A DNA stretch of 5,981 bases, from the NCBI GenBank assembly GCA_902767065.1, contig CACXFW010000280.1, positions 1 to 5,981 on the forward strand, read 5' to 3'. The notes beneath the pieces are model-generated. The model was not told the origin of the DNA. It worked only from the letters and a program-made list of their open reading frames with translations, and made no database searches. Position 1 is the stretch's first letter. Each line of letters starts with the position of its first letter. The translations under genes and the position numbers were made by a program. Origin of the DNA: an uncultured Lachnospiraceae bacterium (GTDB taxonomy: Bacteria; Bacillota; Clostridia; Lachnospirales; Lachnospiraceae). Shown here piece by piece: positions 5,591-5,981 of the stretch.

Positions 5591-5981
5591 TTATTTGCCG
5601 ATATTCCTGATCTTATCAACGATGGTATTCACAACTTCCTTCCCTTTGTCAACCGCCTTCTCAAACACCGTCTTTGACCGGAGAATATGGATCAGCGTTG
5701 TATAATGATATCCCATGTAGGTGGCCCTGAGCTCGACCTTTCCTTCTCCGCGCGGCTTTATCACGACCTTGTTCTTCCCGGCCGGCTCCAGCCTGACAAG
5801 TCCGGAATTAGAGCATTCCCATTTCACCGCTTCCTGTGAATTGCATACAAGCGTGAGCTGATAATCCGAATCCGCGCGGAAAGAGAAGGTATCCACGCCG
5901 GACACTTTTGAAGACCCGTCCGAAAGGGATCCCTCAAAATACGGGCGGATGATCCTGAAATAACAGCCCTTTCGAAGCGGC
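5591..5981 (-). CDS. C-terminal part of a protein with a bacterial Ig-like (Big_2-type) domain
   Basis: The frame is open to the right edge, so the start lies outside the window; 129 residues are visible, ending at the TAA at 5591-5593. Counting from the edge, residues about 30-100 fit the Big_2 Ig-like pattern: a YQLTLVC strand (40-46), VKWECSNSGLVRLEP (52-66, the W-x-S-S-N-x-x-x-V type core), then NKVVIKPRGEGKVELRATYMG (70-90). Such domains are usually on extracellular or cell-wall proteins, where they mediate adhesion or act as spacers. A basic amphipathic tail (about 103-129, VFEKAVDKGKEVVNTIVDK) follows, with no LPxTG or membrane anchor. A GTG at 5905 is in frame but lacks a well-placed RBS and falls inside the domain run, so it is probably internal. 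The gene converges on rlmI and ends at its own terminator. Full function cannot be told from this fragment. Confidence 0.6.
   Translation of the reverse strand, partial: PLRKGCYFRIIRPYFEGSLSDGSSKVSGVDTFSFRADSDYQLTLVCNSQEAVKWECSNSGLVRLEPAGKNKVVIKPRGEGKVELRATYMGYHYTTLIHILRSKTVFEKAVDKGKEVVNTIVDKIRNIGK

Noticed and set aside
5903..5905. GTG as the true start of the minus-strand gene
   Set aside because: No well-placed Shine-Dalgarno, and the frame continues open to the window edge with plausible protein sequence.

Overview
The window looks like an ordinary chromosomal stretch from a fairly GC-rich Firmicute, most likely a Clostridia/Lachnospiraceae-type gut anaerobe. The grounds are AGGAG-type ribosome binding sites, a classic U-tract intrinsic terminator, a C39-like secreted peptidase of the clostridial type, and an AspT-type aminotransferase next to an AI-2E family permease. 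The taxonomic placement is inference from gene style, not from a marker gene.

Layout: four genes run left to right and a fifth converges on them from the right edge. (1) 1-1047 is the 3' part of a membrane-anchored C39-like cysteine peptidase whose start lies off the left edge. (2) 1136-2452 is a PLP-dependent aminotransferase of the AspT (subclass Ic aspartate aminotransferase) type. (3) 2606-3823 is an AI-2E family polytopic membrane transporter. (4) 3872-5395 is an RlmI-like 23S rRNA cytosine-C5 methyltransferase, about 110 residues longer than the E. coli enzyme because of an N-terminal extension and two internal insertions. (5) 5591-5981, minus strand, is the C-terminal part of a protein carrying a bacterial Ig-like (Big_2-type) domain. 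Gaps between the plus-strand genes are 88, 153 and 48 nt, so partial co-transcription is plausible. The 153-nt gap holds several small hairpins and no clear promoter.

The four plus-strand products do not form an obvious pathway: an extracytoplasmic peptidase, an amino-acid aminotransferase, a permease and an rRNA methyltransferase. I see no defence system, CRISPR array, prophage, insertion sequence, tRNA or rRNA.

The points worth a second look are small-scale structures: an 18-bp-period tandem repeat crossing the peptidase stop codon (1037-1090); a duplicated RBS/start leader before the aminotransferase (1084-1138); two exact 23-bp copies 63 bp apart inside an extra loop of the methyltransferase PUA domain (4093-4178); and an 88-nt near-perfect palindrome just after the methyltransferase (5403-5490), next to the minus-strand terminator (5501-5542). 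None of these is firm evidence of a new system.
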